DNA from: Owenia fusiformis | Taxonomy: Eukaryota; Annelida; Polychaeta; Sabellida; Oweniidae | Reading direction: 5' to 3' | DNA length: 64,000 bases | Assembly: GCA_903813345.2 (NCBI GenBank) | Contig: CAIIXF020000007.1 | Location: forward strand, 18,837,564 to 18,901,563 | Made by a program: the position numbers and the translations under genes | Shown here: piece after piece, positions 12,101-23,282 of the stretch | Numbering within the stretch: position 1 is the first letter of the stretch | Layout: the number at the start of each line of letters is the position of its first letter | The notes under the pieces: generated by a model | What the model saw: the letters and a program-made list of their open reading frames with translations, nothing else | What the model was told of the DNA's origin: nothing | The model's database searches: none

Positions 12101-13790
12101 CTTAGTTGTTAAACTTAGACTTAGAAAAATATAGTAGATTTCAGTAAAAATAAATTGGTAAAGGTTAATGGAGTTATAACATTGAATAAATCCTTTGATG
12201 AGGTGGTATGCTCAGTCATTAACCTTGTGTGATTTGAACCTGTGACCCCTACATTCACACATCACATGCTTCTTTAGCAACATGCTTTTCATATGTACCA
12301 TTGTAGCACCGATTTTTATTATTATATTATTGGAATTTCACTGAATGAACATTATCAAAATTCAACTTGGATTTAATTTCACTGGATATTACTTTCCTTC
12401 AAATGAGAAGGTTGGCATAATATTTCACTGTATCTTAAATCCAAATGGGAACTTAAGTCTCACAAAATTACATTTTGATTTGGCCCCTTCAGAATGAAAT
12501 AGCCTTGTTCTCAATTAAATAGATTGTTCAGTCAATTAAGTAGAATATCCATCCTTAAATAGAATAAAAAATAAAATAAAATAATGCACTTTGCGTGCAA
12601 AGCAATTCATGACCTTAAAATAGTTTTTCTAAATAGATAAATATTTCTTCAATAAATCAAGTGGCGTTGTAAATTCTTAATATTTAAGAGCTTGGTTATT
12701 TGTTGTTTGTAATGAGTGAGGTATGTAGCATGACCTTATTACCTGATTGGGTGAATGTCAAGTGTTATAATTAACACAATACCACAACATAAGAGGAATT
12801 CTGAAGAAATTCCTCTGATATCTACATAAAAGGTTTGGCATAGTAGGAGGGGTAGGGGGTAATACCTCAGAGTAGGACCCCCACAATTTATGCAAATATG
12901 TTTACAACCTAAGGTTAAGTTTTTATTGTGGATGTGTAGAGAATTGAGATTTGCATTGGTTAGTTTTTGGCCTTTTTATAGCACCCTTGGGACTATATTG
13001 TTTAATATTTGCGCTTATTGAGCAGGGTTTCGCAACCACCTTGGTACAGGATATGGTCCAAGACAATAACTTGTGTAAAGCATAGTTAACAAAGGTTTTG
13101 AACAGACAACATATACATACATGTATATGTGTATTTGGGATCATTGCCTTGTATGTGATTTTTTATTTCCGAAATGCTAGTCACTTCTTGGTGACAAAAT
13201 AGAGGTTAGTTAAATGGCGCATATTTTATTTGTTTATAATCCCAAATACAAGCACACATTTTAGCTCATTGTAGAATTTTTTTTTTTGATTTATTTCCAG
13301 CTGCCAAAGAAACCCAGCTTCTCGAAGGATCTACGTCGCGTGTCATCGACTGATTCAGAAAACTCCATCCCACGCTTGCATCACCCTAAATATAGCAGCC
13401 CTCGTGAGAACTCTAGCACCAAGGAAAAGTCTGAGCGCATACCTCATACACACTCACATCCTAGACGTAAATACAAGCCCAACCCCATGCTGGATTCATT
13501 AGGGTATGATAATTCTCAGTTCTTTACTTGTTTTTGCTTTATACAGTGACCTCTTTTAGAAAGTTCCATGATATATTTATGAATCATTTCACATAAATGT
13601 AGATTTTATGAACCAAAAGAATTTGGATTTTTACATCTTAAAAATACCATTACATTGCTGTAAAAGAAAATACTGTCAGTAGTGCTTTGTGATAAGAATC
13701 ATGTAAGGAACTTCATGAATAAATATTGCGATGAGATTATTTTGTTCATATATGTGTTACAGGGATGCTATGCCAGAGGGATATGTGTGA
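192..13790 (+). CDS. CAP-Gly domain protein, 3' part (last 8 coding exons)
   Basis: Eight exons with GT/AG borders and matching phases: 192-277, 5543-5631, 5885-6039, 6575-6697, 7217-7359, 11631-11743, 13301-13503, 13763-13790 (TGA at 13788-13790). Together they give an open frame of 312 residues; the 5' end lies left of the window. Order: a charged helical stretch likely to form a coiled coil (EELTAARKEIAALKCKLKE), a Ser/His-rich linker, a CAP-Gly domain split over exons 7217-7359 and 11631-11743, then a basic Ser/Pro tail ending MPEGYV. CAP-Gly signs are GKVRYIG, IGLELDAP, GRHDG (variant of the GKNDG motif) and GKRYFQC...GVFV. CAP-Gly domains bind C-terminal EEY/F tails of tubulin and plus-end proteins, so a microtubule role is inferred. 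The domain carries extra residues (ENVGKSVNNS) where CLIP-type domains are shorter, and I cannot assign it to a named family. A fucosyltransferase gene sits in its first visible intron on the other strand. Confidence 0.8.
457..1245 (+). mobile_element. hairpin-ended non-autonomous element with AGGTCA tandem core (copy 1)
   Basis: Starts with a hairpin (457-483) whose arms are TATGGCACCAC and GTGGTGACATA, followed by GGTCTCCG, an A/G/T-rich leader, and from about 600 to 1190 a degenerate tandem array with units holding CAAATTGACCAATTTTTTTC, TCATCTACA, AAGTTCAAATCTGACTTTA and TTCAATGACCTTCTCAAGGT. It closes with TAGGTGGTGACATTTGTCAT and ATGCCTTGTTA. The same ends and core recur reversed at 52779-54680, and coreless at 17731-17855. 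No coding capacity. Terminal hairpin plus tandem core resembles Helitron-like pearl/DINE elements; that assignment is inference. Confidence 0.65.
1569..1574 (-). terminator. candidate polyadenylation signal of the fucosyltransferase
   Basis: AATAAA on the minus strand about 130 bp past the stop codon at 1702. It is the first canonical hexamer downstream. Such hexamers are common in AT-rich DNA, so this is only a candidate. Confidence 0.4.
1702..3492 (-). CDS. alpha-1,3-fucosyltransferase (GT10), complete, two exons
   Basis: Exon 1 is 3492-2879 (donor AA|gtaagt), exon 2 is 2443-1702 (acceptor ttttcag), the intron is 435 bp; spliced length is 1356 nt, 451 aa, in frame throughout. Type II Golgi enzyme layout: short basic cytosolic tail, one membrane segment at residues 24-40, acidic stem to about 115, GT10 N-terminal domain about 121-245 (WVFFMLECPEW; FDWTMTYRTDSDI after the junction), catalytic C-terminal domain from about 255. 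The GDP-fucose signature is intact: FENS at 321-324, DYVTEK at 328-333, VPVV at 343-346. NYTS and NLTC are N-glycosylation sequons. The family transfers fucose from GDP-Fuc in alpha-1,3/4 linkage to GlcNAc of N-glycans or Lewis-type structures; the acceptor cannot be read from sequence. Length and motifs are normal for a working enzyme. The first of three early Met codons was taken; Met11 or Met16 would keep the membrane anchor. The gene lies inside intron 278-5542 of the CAP-Gly gene, antisense to it. Confidence 0.9.
4551..5364. mobile_element. 814-bp TIR element, TA target duplication (Tc1/mariner type)
   Basis: Left end CAGTACGTCCCCAAAAAAAC and right end, read inverted, CAGTGCGTCCCATAAAAAAC, both followed by GCAACAAA. 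TA flanks each side (4549-4550, 5365-5366). The inverted similarity runs well into the element (TGTAAAATCACAAAAC against its complement near 5320). The only sizeable frame (5021-5236) resembles no transposase, so this is a MITE-like non-autonomous copy in the CAP-Gly intron. Confidence 0.75.
5676..5703 (+). repeat. poly-G/GGGGGA tract just after an exon donor
   Basis: A run of G blocks separated by single A residues, 45 bp past the donor of exon 5543-5631. It has the four or more G-runs needed for a G-quadruplex in the pre-mRNA or non-template strand. Length is likely unstable. Confidence 0.7.
9990..10265 (+). repeat. degenerate tandem repeat, about 35-60 bp units
   Basis: At least six imperfect copies of a unit centred on GACCCANNTCTAGG followed by a T-rich run and CAAAA (for example near 9999, 10030, 10068, 10150, 10190 and 10225). 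The last copy runs into GTGACCCACTTTAGCGGC. All frames through it are broken by stops, so it is not coding. Confidence 0.6.
10449..10483. repeat. stem-loop
   Basis: GAGCGGGTGATATA pairs with TATATCACCTGCTC with one mismatch across a short loop. AT-rich foldback in the CAP-Gly intron; no function assigned. Confidence 0.5.
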
Positions 13791-15311
13791 TGCTTGAGCC
13801 CTTATGTATATGGTATATACAAGTCTGCACCACACTGCTCAACAACCTTCCAGTCACACATTACTGCATGATATCAAAGGGCATGGCTTCTTTAGTAGAG
13901 GTCTGATCTGATCTGCTAACATGTAGGCCCAAACTCCAATGTAACTATGTATCATGCTGCAAACAACTACACAATTGTCTTGCAGTTTTCATACTTGCAC
14001 AGTGGATCAGAAGGGGGAGGGGGGGTCTATTGAAATGAGGCATAAGGGGTCAAAAATTAGGTTTTAAGAATTCATTGATCCTGAGAGACCCCCTCAGAAA
14101 GTACATGTTTCAAATGTATGTTTATCTCACACAATACAAGAAATTAGTGTAATTGCACGTATAAGCAGATTCTTTGGAAAATGGATATACAGCAAAAATA
14201 TGATATTATGAGATATGACACGAACAATTGTGAATTGGTCTATTGTGAGAGTGAGATATCTCTGTGAAAATCTAGAAGAAAGCTTCTGGTCTTGCTATGT
14301 TAGTCAATTTCTATTGGATATTGTAGCATATGTTATAATCCTTGACACTCATAACCATAAGTAAACTTGTAAAGTTGTAGCACATGCGTGTCCAAAATTA
14401 TGATTTCAAAAAGAAAAAAATGTATTTGGGTCAAAGAGGTGGTAAGGCATTTAGGATTTACTGGTTAGACTTGAAATACAGTATTTCCTATACAAGCTAA
14501 GAGAATCAGTTCCCCTGATTAAAACTAAGTGCCTCCATGTCTCTGATCCAACAGTTATGCCACATGCTGAATAATACATCCATGTTAAGATTCCAATACT
14601 GTGTAATAAGAATTTGTGTACATATATGTACTCTGTACATATGGATGCAAGTCCCATTATTATTTATTGTAAAAAATTGATCTTGCCCTGTATTCAAACT
14701 GATATGTAACACCATCTGTTAATCACTACTCACATTCTAATTCTGTATATTTAAATCTATATTTACTCATTTGCATGTACTCAGAATTTAGCTGTACATC
14801 AACCTATAATATACTCGTAAACTTAATTTGCCAAAGCCTCCAATCCCCTCTCTCCATCGACATGATATCCTATGAAAGATTGTAAAATCCCAACATTTTA
14901 ATTTGTTTTCACCTTCACAAATTACATGTCCATGAAGCCTGGTCATTCTGTTAATCAGACAATTGACCTGTAGTGGCCTGACTCTGCTGTCTTGTTCATT
15001 TTTCTTGGATATTTCATACAGTTCTCACATGAAGCTGTTCATTGTTTATTGAAAAAAGACTTAAAAAGCTTTTCTGGTCTCCCTTGACAAACATTGTCAA
15101 GGAATCATTGGATCCATATTTACCATATCAAATGAGGGGAGAGGAGAGAGGGATTGTACAAGTACATCGTAGTGACATCGATCTAAGAGATTAAGATTCA
15201 ATACTTATTTGATTAGAATCTCATCTCAAATTTATTTTATAGTACTTTTCTTTAAGATTTTTAGAGGAATTCTAATATGCTTTAAGTTGGGCAGAACCTG
15301 CTTTCATTTAC
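13791..15311. other. 3' UTR and start of intergenic DNA
   Basis: Follows the CAP-Gly stop codon. No clear AATAAA within the first kilobase, so the transcript end is undefined. No coding frame worth reporting. Confidence 0.4.
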
Positions 15312-15315
15312 TTAA

Positions 15316-15584
15316 CCTCTTGAATACCCACAAATAAAATTCATTTGGGACCCAGAGCGACAGCTATTATATCTGTCACAGAATTTTTCACAAAAACTGC
15401 TCTAATTTTGGCAATTTTTATCCAATCTTCACAAATTATGTTTTAAAATGAATGTAATGGGTCTATGTTTACTATTCTTATGAAATCAAACATCAACTAC
15501 GGTATTGCGTTTTTAGATGTAAATATCAAAAAAATGAAAAATGCTCTGGTTTCAAACCCTTTTTAGAGGCTGGTATTCAAGAGG
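15316..15584. mobile_element. 269-bp MITE with TTAA flanks (piggyBac-like)
   Basis: CCTCTTGAATACC at the left and GGTATTCAAGAGG at the right are perfect inverted repeats, each bounded by TTAA (15312-15315, 15585-15588). TTAA duplication is the mark of piggyBac insertions. No coding capacity. A relative lies 320 bp downstream. Confidence 0.7.
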
Positions 15585-15904
15585 TTAAACACTTCACAGA
15601 GTTTCTCAACAAATAGTCAGAGGGCTGAATTAGGCTGCATACATGGAAATGTTATAATACTTCGTTTGTTAAGATTTTCCATGTCCATGTAACTCACTTA
15701 AGTTCGATGGAATCAAAGGTGCACAATACACGCTTGAACAGTGTCTGCAGATTTTATTGATGTCAAGTGATGTGTTGTCCAGTCACTTAGTACCCTTAAA
15801 ACTTAGGACAGGACAATTAGTTTCAGTAAAATTGATTTACTTAAGAAACCTGCACCTATGTGCTTTAAATTATACAACATGTAATTGTAGGCAGCTTAAC
15901 TTAA

Positions 15905-16073
15905 TTTCTTGAATACCCAAAGCAACTAATTTTGACTTAGAATCATAATAACTAAAGTTGACAAACTTTGGCAGTATTTCCACAATTTATGTTTCCTACC
16001 TTACCAACTTTTACCCATCACTTACTGTATTTAAATACTAGCAAAAAATGAAACTTCTTTGGTATCCAAGAGG
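15905..16073. mobile_element. 169-bp MITE, relative of the previous one
   Basis: TTAA then TTTCTTGAATACC at the left and GGTATCCAAGAGG then TTAA (16074-16077) at the right. It matches the ends of the 15316-15584 element but is shorter inside and more degenerate at the left end. Confidence 0.55.
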
Positions 16074-16077
16074 TTAA

Positions 16078-17730
16078 ATTGCCAATGAATAGCCTACTGA
16101 CTATGTGAAATTAAATAAACTGTTCTGGTGTAGCAATTGTTAAATCTTAAGGTGAAATGTGATAAGAATGAGAGAACAGTGTCTATTTGACTGTTATGAT
16201 TGTTGATTTTTATATTAAAGATGCTAATAACTGACTTAGAAAACCACATCTGGTTGTAGATGCATAAACTATTGTAACATAATCTAGAAAGTTGTATATT
16301 TTTTTTAAGAATGATACCAAGTAAGAAATGACAAGTTCATTGTACATGGAGTCAACTCATTTAAACTAGTGTTTTAAATAGCCAGCCCTCTTGAATAATT
16401 CAAAATTATAAAGTTGAACTCAGATTAAAAATAGATTTTTTCATGTTAGAAGGATAACTACATGTATGGCATTTTGATTCAAGATGACTGGCTGATATAT
16501 TATTACTAACACCAAAATGACAATTTTCTCTATCACTCTTCATGAAAATTTTAGTAAAAAATAGAAAATGTTTTTCTATTTTTTGTACCATCCAGGGACC
16601 AACCTAACCATACATTTTCAATTTTATATATTCCAAAACCATATTTGTGGATTTAAGATTTAATTTCGAGTGATCAGAGAAAAACTGTAGAGTAGATTAC
16701 TAACATTTCATTTTGTTTATACTTAGAATTCCAGTAGAAAAAGCATTCCAATATTTTGCACTGATTCACGAATCGAAAGTCAGTGGATAAACCAACAAAA
16801 GGTGGCATTAAAGTATAAACAAAATTACGCTAGTTTAAATGAGTTTTTTTCATGTGCGCAATATGAACCCACTGCATGTGAAATAGATCTGTTATGCAAA
16901 ATTTTTCAATACATGAAAGCTTTGTTTGCTGAATGAATGTTCATATTTTATCATCACTGATCCCCATCAAGTTATAGCAAGAATATGCCCTCTCTGTAAC
17001 ATCATAGCGGAACTTCCTGTCTGTTGTAACAAAAATGGCCCATTCTCTCAACCTGATAGGAACCGGTGATCATAGGTAGAGAAATCCAGAGAATTGATGT
17101 CTAGAAAAATTTTGATATATATTTTTACAAAAAAAATCTTCAGCGTTTGATTTATTGAATAGCATAGAAGCAATGTGGTAATACTATTTATATGTAATTT
17201 TCCATGCTGTACTCAAAGAATGATGCAGAATGAATGAAGAAGTGTCCATATGCTACATTAAGAAAAATTCTTCATTCATTTGGTATTCATATTACAGAGA
17301 ACATTGCATCATTCACTGTCATTAGAATTTCTGTTCTTTGACTTTTAGCTCGAGCTATTCTTATATGTGAGTATGTGAAGTGTAACCAAACTGTTGTATC
17401 AAATATATGTTGTGAAATTACTCAAACAATGCTCATTGTGTGAGTACTCGAATCTCATTAAAATTTGCAATGTACAATTTAAAGCATATAAACTTATTTA
17501 CATAATTTTCTAATCAAAATTTATAATCAAAAATGTTAACAAACATTTGAACAATGTAAAGTGCAAAATCAAGGATATTGGCTCTTTATGTACATTTATA
17601 TGCATGTGTTTAATATTGTAGGATGTACTGTAACGTATTATGATTATCTTACTAAACAAATAGATCTGAATTGGTAAAAGATCTGTATGGCCTGCAAAGT
17701 GGCCTTTTAAAGTTTATCATCCACATTTAT
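16078..17730. other. intergenic, no feature recognised
   Basis: AT-rich unique-looking DNA with scattered short frames whose products match nothing recognisable. No gene is called. Confidence 0.4.
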
Positions 17731-17855
17731 TATGTCACCACCAGAAATGGTGACATATTGTAACTTTTTGTGACAGTGTTTGGCATTTTGTGTCTGGCAT
17801 TCTTAGTCTGTAACAAATGGAAAGTGGTGACATTTCGCATGTTAATGCTTTGTTA
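17731..17855 (+). mobile_element. 125-bp coreless copy of the hairpin-ended element
   Basis: Begins with a perfect 10-bp hairpin (TATGTCACCA / TGGTGACATA, 17731-17757) and ends AGTGGTGACATTTCGCATG then TTAATGCTTTGTTA. These are the two ends of the elements at 457-1245 and 52779-54680, here joined without the tandem core. Confidence 0.7.
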
Positions 17856-18507
17856 TATCTGAAATATTCCATACAATATCCTTGATGAATACATATTTTG
17901 TAAGTAAGGTGAGACTTAGCAATTGTGTTGTCCAAGTTATGATTTCATGTTTGGTTGATTAACAATTTGATGAATCTTGGTTTTAAATCAAATGTGAACT
18001 CATAAAATAGACTTTGCTTTGGCAGTTTTATTTCTATGCAATTAGAATTTGTTAATTTTTGCTGACTGCTGATTTCATTATTACTTATTTGAAACTGAAT
18101 AAACGTTTTTGTTAACATAAAGCTTGTTGTGTATTATGATTATTTTCTATCACTGTCTATTATTCCTGCAATCACTCAGTAGGTTATTTGTTGAGATATC
18201 AAGAATGTGAAAAAATTAGCTAAAAAGGACTCATGACCCTTGTGCATATACAGAACATAAAATGGGACTTATACATCAAAGGAGGGAATGACTCCGGATT
18301 TTCGAAAATTTTAATGTCTGAAAACCAACTCAATCACACATAATATTAAACCCTGATATACCATCCTTCTTTTGAGAGTCGAAATATATCTATTCGGTTT
18401 GTAGCTTTTCCCATGTGAATTTCTCAATTAACGTCTAACATTTTTTAATGTTTTCTTATACATGTCGCTATTACTGTTAGTTGCCTAGTTTTCCACCGGT
18501 TTTTTAT

Positions 18508-20331
18508 TAGCTCACAGGGTGAGCTTTTGCAATCACTCACTTGTCCGTCCGTCCGTCGATGCGTCCGTCCATCGGTGCGTCCGTCCGTCAACAATAGTGG
18601 CATGTTTTAAAACCTCTGTCGATAGGATTCCTGTTTTAAGTTATTACTGTTCAACATCAATACAGAAAACTCCCCTATGACTCCTGGTTCAAAAGCTCAC
18701 CTATTTTCAAAATGGCCGCCATTTTTGTCTCGCGAAATTCACTTTTGACCCATTTCCTGGCTTTACAAATAATTTCCGGTGTCCTACATTGTAGAAATTC
18801 ATGTCAATAGATATATGAAATAATTTTGTAACAAATGATCAGCGAAAAATTATATCAATTTTTTTATTTTCAGCCATTTTATTTAACATTGATTTGTCCA
18901 TCTGACTCGCAAAATCCACTTTTCCGTCAACAACAGTGGCACGTTTTAAAACCTCTGTCGATAGGATTCCTGTTTTAAGTTATTTCTGTTCAACATCAAT
19001 ACAGAAAACTCCCCTATGACTCCTGGTTCAAAAGCTTGTCTATTTTCAAAATGGCCACCATTTTTGTCTCACGAAATTCACTTTTGACCCATTTCCTAGC
19101 TTTACAAATAATTTCAAGTGTCCTACATTGTAAAAATCCATATCAATGTAAAGAGTAGATGTATGAAATAATTTTGTTACGAAAAATCAGCAAAAATTAT
19201 ATCAATTTTTTTTTTCAGCCATTTTAGTTAACATTGATTTGTCCATCTGTCTCGCAAAATCCACTTTTGGACCATTTGCCTTAAATCCTCTGTCGATAAG
19301 ATTCCTGTTTTAAGTTATTTCTGTTCAACATCAATACAGAAAACTCCCCTATGACTCCTGGTTCAAAAGCTTGCCTATTTTCAAAATGGCCACCATTTTT
19401 GTCTCACGAAATTCACTTTTGACCCATTTCCTAGCTTTACAAATAATTTCAAGTGTCCTACATTGTAAAAATCCATATCAATGTAAAGAGTAGATGTATG
19501 AAATAATTTTGTTACGAAAAATCAGCAAAAATTATATCAATTTTTTTTTCAGCCATTTTAGTTAACATTGATTTGTCCATCTGTCTCGCAAAATCCACTT
19601 TTGGACCATTTGCCTTAAATCCTCTGTCGATAAGATTCCTGTTTTAAGTTATTTCTGTTCAACATCAATACAGAAAACTCCCCTATGACTCCTGGTTCAA
19701 AAGCTTGTCTATTTTCAAAATGGCCACCATTTTTGTCTCAGGAAATTCACTGTTGACCCATTTCCTAGCTTTACAAATAATTTCAAGTCTCCTACATTGT
19801 AAAAATCCATATCAATGTAAAGAGTAGTTGTATGAAATAATTTTGATACAAAAAATAGGCAAAATATATATATGTTTTTTATTTTCAGCCATTTTAGTTA
19901 ACATTGATTTGTACATCTGTCTCGCGAAATCCTCTTCATTTGCTTAAAACCTCTGTGGATAGGATTCCAGTTTCAAGTTGTTTTTGTTCAACATCAATAC
20001 GACATGCAAAGGCAGCCATTTTTCAAGATGGCTGCCATGTATTTCTTCTGTATTTACATTTCTTGCTTAATCAATTTCCCATATAACATTTTTACATTTA
20101 AAACATATTGCTATTACAGTTTTATATGCAGTACCTAAATTACTGTAAAATCGGCACTAAAATAGCCGCCATTTTTAAATGAGCTGCCATTTTGAAAATC
20201 GGTTTTCGAACAGAACTTCTACCCCCATTGGGTATATGTGTACAAAATATGAACAAAATCGGGCCAACGGTATTTGAGTTATTGCCCGTACGAATGATCG
20301 TACGGACAGATGTACGTACGGACGTACTAAC
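18508..20331 (-). mobile_element. hairpin-ended element with ~335-bp tandem units (copy 1)
   Basis: Terminal hairpin AGCTCACAGGGTGAGCT, then GCAATCACTCACTTGTCC and (GTCC)n. From about 18600 there are four to five tandem units starting near 18617, 18953, 19289, 19620 and 19945. Each has TCGATAGGATTCCTGTTTTA, CAATACAGAAAACTCCCCTA, AAAATGGCCGCCATTTTTGT and CATTTCCTAGCTTTACAAAT. A distal part (20150-20331) has GGTATTTGAGTTATTGCCCG. The remaining end, with CCCTCCGAAC and GTTCGATGGGATAAT, appears at 21421-21491, split off by an insertion. A reversed copy is at 60620-62232. No proteins are encoded; a Helitron-like affiliation is inferred only from the hairpin end. Confidence 0.65.
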
Positions 20332-21420
20332 AGATGATACCTTTTGTGTCCCTGTACTTCTGTGTCTTATTTTCGTGTGTCGATTACACTAGTGTTTCAA
20401 AATTTCCCTGTGTGTCTATGAAATCTCATTGTCTGCATGGACATGTTTCTCAAGGATGATACCTTATGTGTTTACTGTACTTCTGTGTCTTTATTTTTAT
20501 GTGTCTATTTAGCCATATGTGTATCTAAGCTCTCCTTTTGCCTATGAAACACCCTTGTGTGTCTCCATGGGTATTTTTCTAAAAAAAGTGGCCTTTTGTG
20601 TCTTGTGTCCAAGCTTTATACCTTTTAAGCAACTTTCCAAGACACACAAACATTTGTTTGACTGTAAAGAAATAAAAAGATTGAATTACCAATGACTATT
20701 ATCTGAAATTCAAATATATACTGAGCTTTGCTTTACAGGTGATTTTGTGTCTTCATGTTGTGTGTACCTATTTATAACATTCATGTTTAAAATTCTCCTG
20801 TGTGGCAATGGAAACTCCTAGTGTGTCTGCATGAAATCTGAAATGTTTCCCATGTGTTATATCTTATGTAACTGAGTTCTTATGTGTCTTATTCTTTTTT
20901 ATTTATTCAAAATTAAACACAAAAGGGAAACTGATACCAGTTTGGAATGTGTGCTCAAAGAGAAACCTGATTTCTTTGATTCTGACAATCAATTTCACTC
21001 TCATTTCACTTACTTTTAAATAAACACTTATTTGTTCCTTTTTTATCAAAACATGATCACAAACTTCTAACACTAGAAGTTAAGTTACTTACTATGTATG
21101 TGTGATTCAATGAAATAGCCATTTTGTTTCTATAGATGGGTCTGGGGTTATGTTATCTGAAAAGCTATTGGTTCACAATCAAATCATTTTGACCAATCAA
21201 ATTTAGTGTAACAGTTTTTAAGAAATGTTCACAACACTGATGTTATATTATTTTATAGGGACCTGGACATCAATTGACTTGGACTTGGACCTTGACACAT
21301 TTTTATGTGTCTTCTCAGATAACTTTTGGAAAACACAGAAGGGTTGAAAATAGACCTTTTGGCAACATTTTTTGTGTGTCTTGACACAGGGGAAAAAAGT
21401 CCAGACAAAAAGACACATAG
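20332..21420. repeat. TGTGTCT-rich insertion
   Basis: About 1.1 kb in which TGTGTCT or GTGTGTCT recurs more than a dozen times. At least two imperfect units of ~122 bp begin GATGATACCTT near 20332 and 20454, and a weaker third lies near 20855. It interrupts the element that resumes at 21421 with its GACGGACGG end. Non-coding. Confidence 0.55.
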
Positions 21421-21511
21421 AATAGCAACCGGGGGGACGGACGGACGGAGGCGTTCCCTATATCCCTCCGAACTTTGTTCGATGGGATAATGACATAAAC
21501 ACAACGTGTTT

Positions 21512-21675
21512 AAGTCTCTCAATATTGTAATTGTACAAAGGAAATTTTGGTTGATTTTCAAGAAGTATCTTGTTCATGAAATAAAAGTCAGATTATAAAA
21601 GTCAGGTTTATCTTAATACTTTTTGTTAAATCAACTAAAATTTCCTTTGTAGAGCTATAATATTGAGAGGTCTAA
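21512..21675. repeat. foldback repeat
   Basis: Arms of about 45 bp: AAAGGAAATTTTGGTTGATT near 21536 is the imperfect complement of AATCAACTAAAATTTCCTTT near 21632, and CTCTCAATATT pairs with AATATTGAGAG. Related sequence (AATTTCCTTTGTAGAG, GGTTCGGAAAGATG) appears near 28170-28250 in P450 intron 11. Confidence 0.55.
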
Positions 21676-22200
21676 GAAATTGTATACGTTATTTTTTTCC
21701 AACAAGGTTAGGAAAGACATTTTATTTTCAAGAATTGGTAGAAAAGAACAAAAAACAATTGCACTAAAAAACAAAATATGTTAACAAAAACAGCTATATT
21801 ATATTATTTTGTACTTTTTATGATGATTTAAAGAAATGACTCAAAAATAAATACATGATTATCTCCAAACATGTTGATAATTTAATAAAAAATGGAATTC
21901 ATCATAATTATGACAATACAGAAAGTGAACATTCTCCCACAAATCATGTTTTTATTGGAATGTGTTCTTGAATAATTACTCACAATGCCAGTTGTGCAAA
22001 ATTCAAGTAAATCTGGCAACATCCAAGCAAATTCAGGAACATTTAAGCAGATTTAACAACATTTAAGCGGATTTGGCATGAATTAAGCAAAAAGTAAATT
22101 TGCCTCCGCAAAAATTTGACGAAATATATGTAAGTATAATGTTGTTATTTTTTTTACAAAAGTTGCATAAATCAATGATTATACATGTATGTATATACAT

Positions 22201-22612
22201 CTTTATCCTACGCCAAGTAGAGTTTTAGGGAGATAAGTTGGTAAGATATATCCCGTATCTTGATTTTGAGGTTTCCATATCCAGAACCTCCATATCTCCC
22301 ACCATATCTCTCGCTTCGGTGCATATCTTCCCGCTTCCGGTAATTTCACTTCACAATTATTTTTTCAAAATTTCTTTTCAATTTTTTTTTCAATTTAAAA
22401 AATATATAAATTTTTTGAAAAAACATTTTCACATTTTTTTCAATTTTTTTCAAAATTTCTTTTTTTCAACTTTTTGGATACATTTATCCTTTTGTTATAT
22501 TGTTAAACAACACTTTTGTATTTCAAAAAGTTATCAATGTATTTAAAACTTAAAAGTGGAAATACAATAAAATGACTATACCCCTGAAAACTCTACTTGG
22601 TATAGGATAAAG
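22201..22612. mobile_element. 412-bp TIR element
   Basis: Left end CTTTATCCTACGCCAAGTAG and right end, inverted, CTTTATCCTATACCAAGTAG, continuing AGTTTT(A/C)AGGG. The inside is T-rich with a TTTTTTTCAA run that yields a meaningless Phe-rich frame. No clear target duplication and no transposase. Confidence 0.65.
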
Positions 22613-23282
22613 CAGTTATGTACGGTCGGTTTGGATATTGGGTTCATCCCTCGTGAGATATGCACATCTACCTTCGGTCCCTAAGGTAGATATGCATATC
22701 TCCCTCTGGATAAACCCCATATCCTAAACCTCCCAGTACATAACCCTTATATATCAAGCCTAAAAACTTTGATAGTTGGTAACCCTGCTAGGAACGTTAG
22801 GTACCCGGTCATCAGGTCACCAAGCTACCTGGTCATCCGTTTTTTACACGATCCCTTTTCTTGGTTATTTTTGGCAAATGTGATGTTTTAACTCTATCTG
22901 TTCTGTTATGATCTAGAAAAGGGTATAATTTTCGATCCAAAAAGTTGGACTCTGTTCATTTGCTGCAAATGTGTTGTTTTCACCCCATTCGTGATGGTCT
23001 AGAAAAAAGAATCTTTTATCAGAAATGTTCATTTTCCATTAATCGCCCCATTTACAATGGTCTACAGAAAAGCTATATTTTCTTAGGTAAGCTGACAATG
23101 TCCTCATTGTCCTGTCATTTTGAAAAAAAAGATTCCACAACCATCACAAATTAAAATCCCCCAAAATTCTACCACTGATGGGTACATTAGATGCTAGAGC
23201 ATGCTGTCATGATAAGACTATAGTGTTCCATGAATATTAAGCGATGTGAGCTTATGAATCACATGGGAAGTGTTTCACATCT
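22613..23282. other. region downstream of the first P450 gene
   Basis: Likely contains the 3' UTR of the minus-strand P450. No canonical AATAAA is seen close to the stop codon on that strand. Three loosely related GATGGTCTAGAAAAAAG-type segments (22910-23070) look like a small degenerate repeat. Confidence 0.4.

Noticed and set aside
18508-20331. Regularly spaced repeats as a CRISPR-like array
   Set aside because: Units are ~335 bp, diverged throughout and in a eukaryotic intergenic region; this is a tandem-core transposon.
22238-22546. 102-codon Phe-rich frame
   Set aside because: Reading of a T-rich MITE interior; no homology or codon bias.
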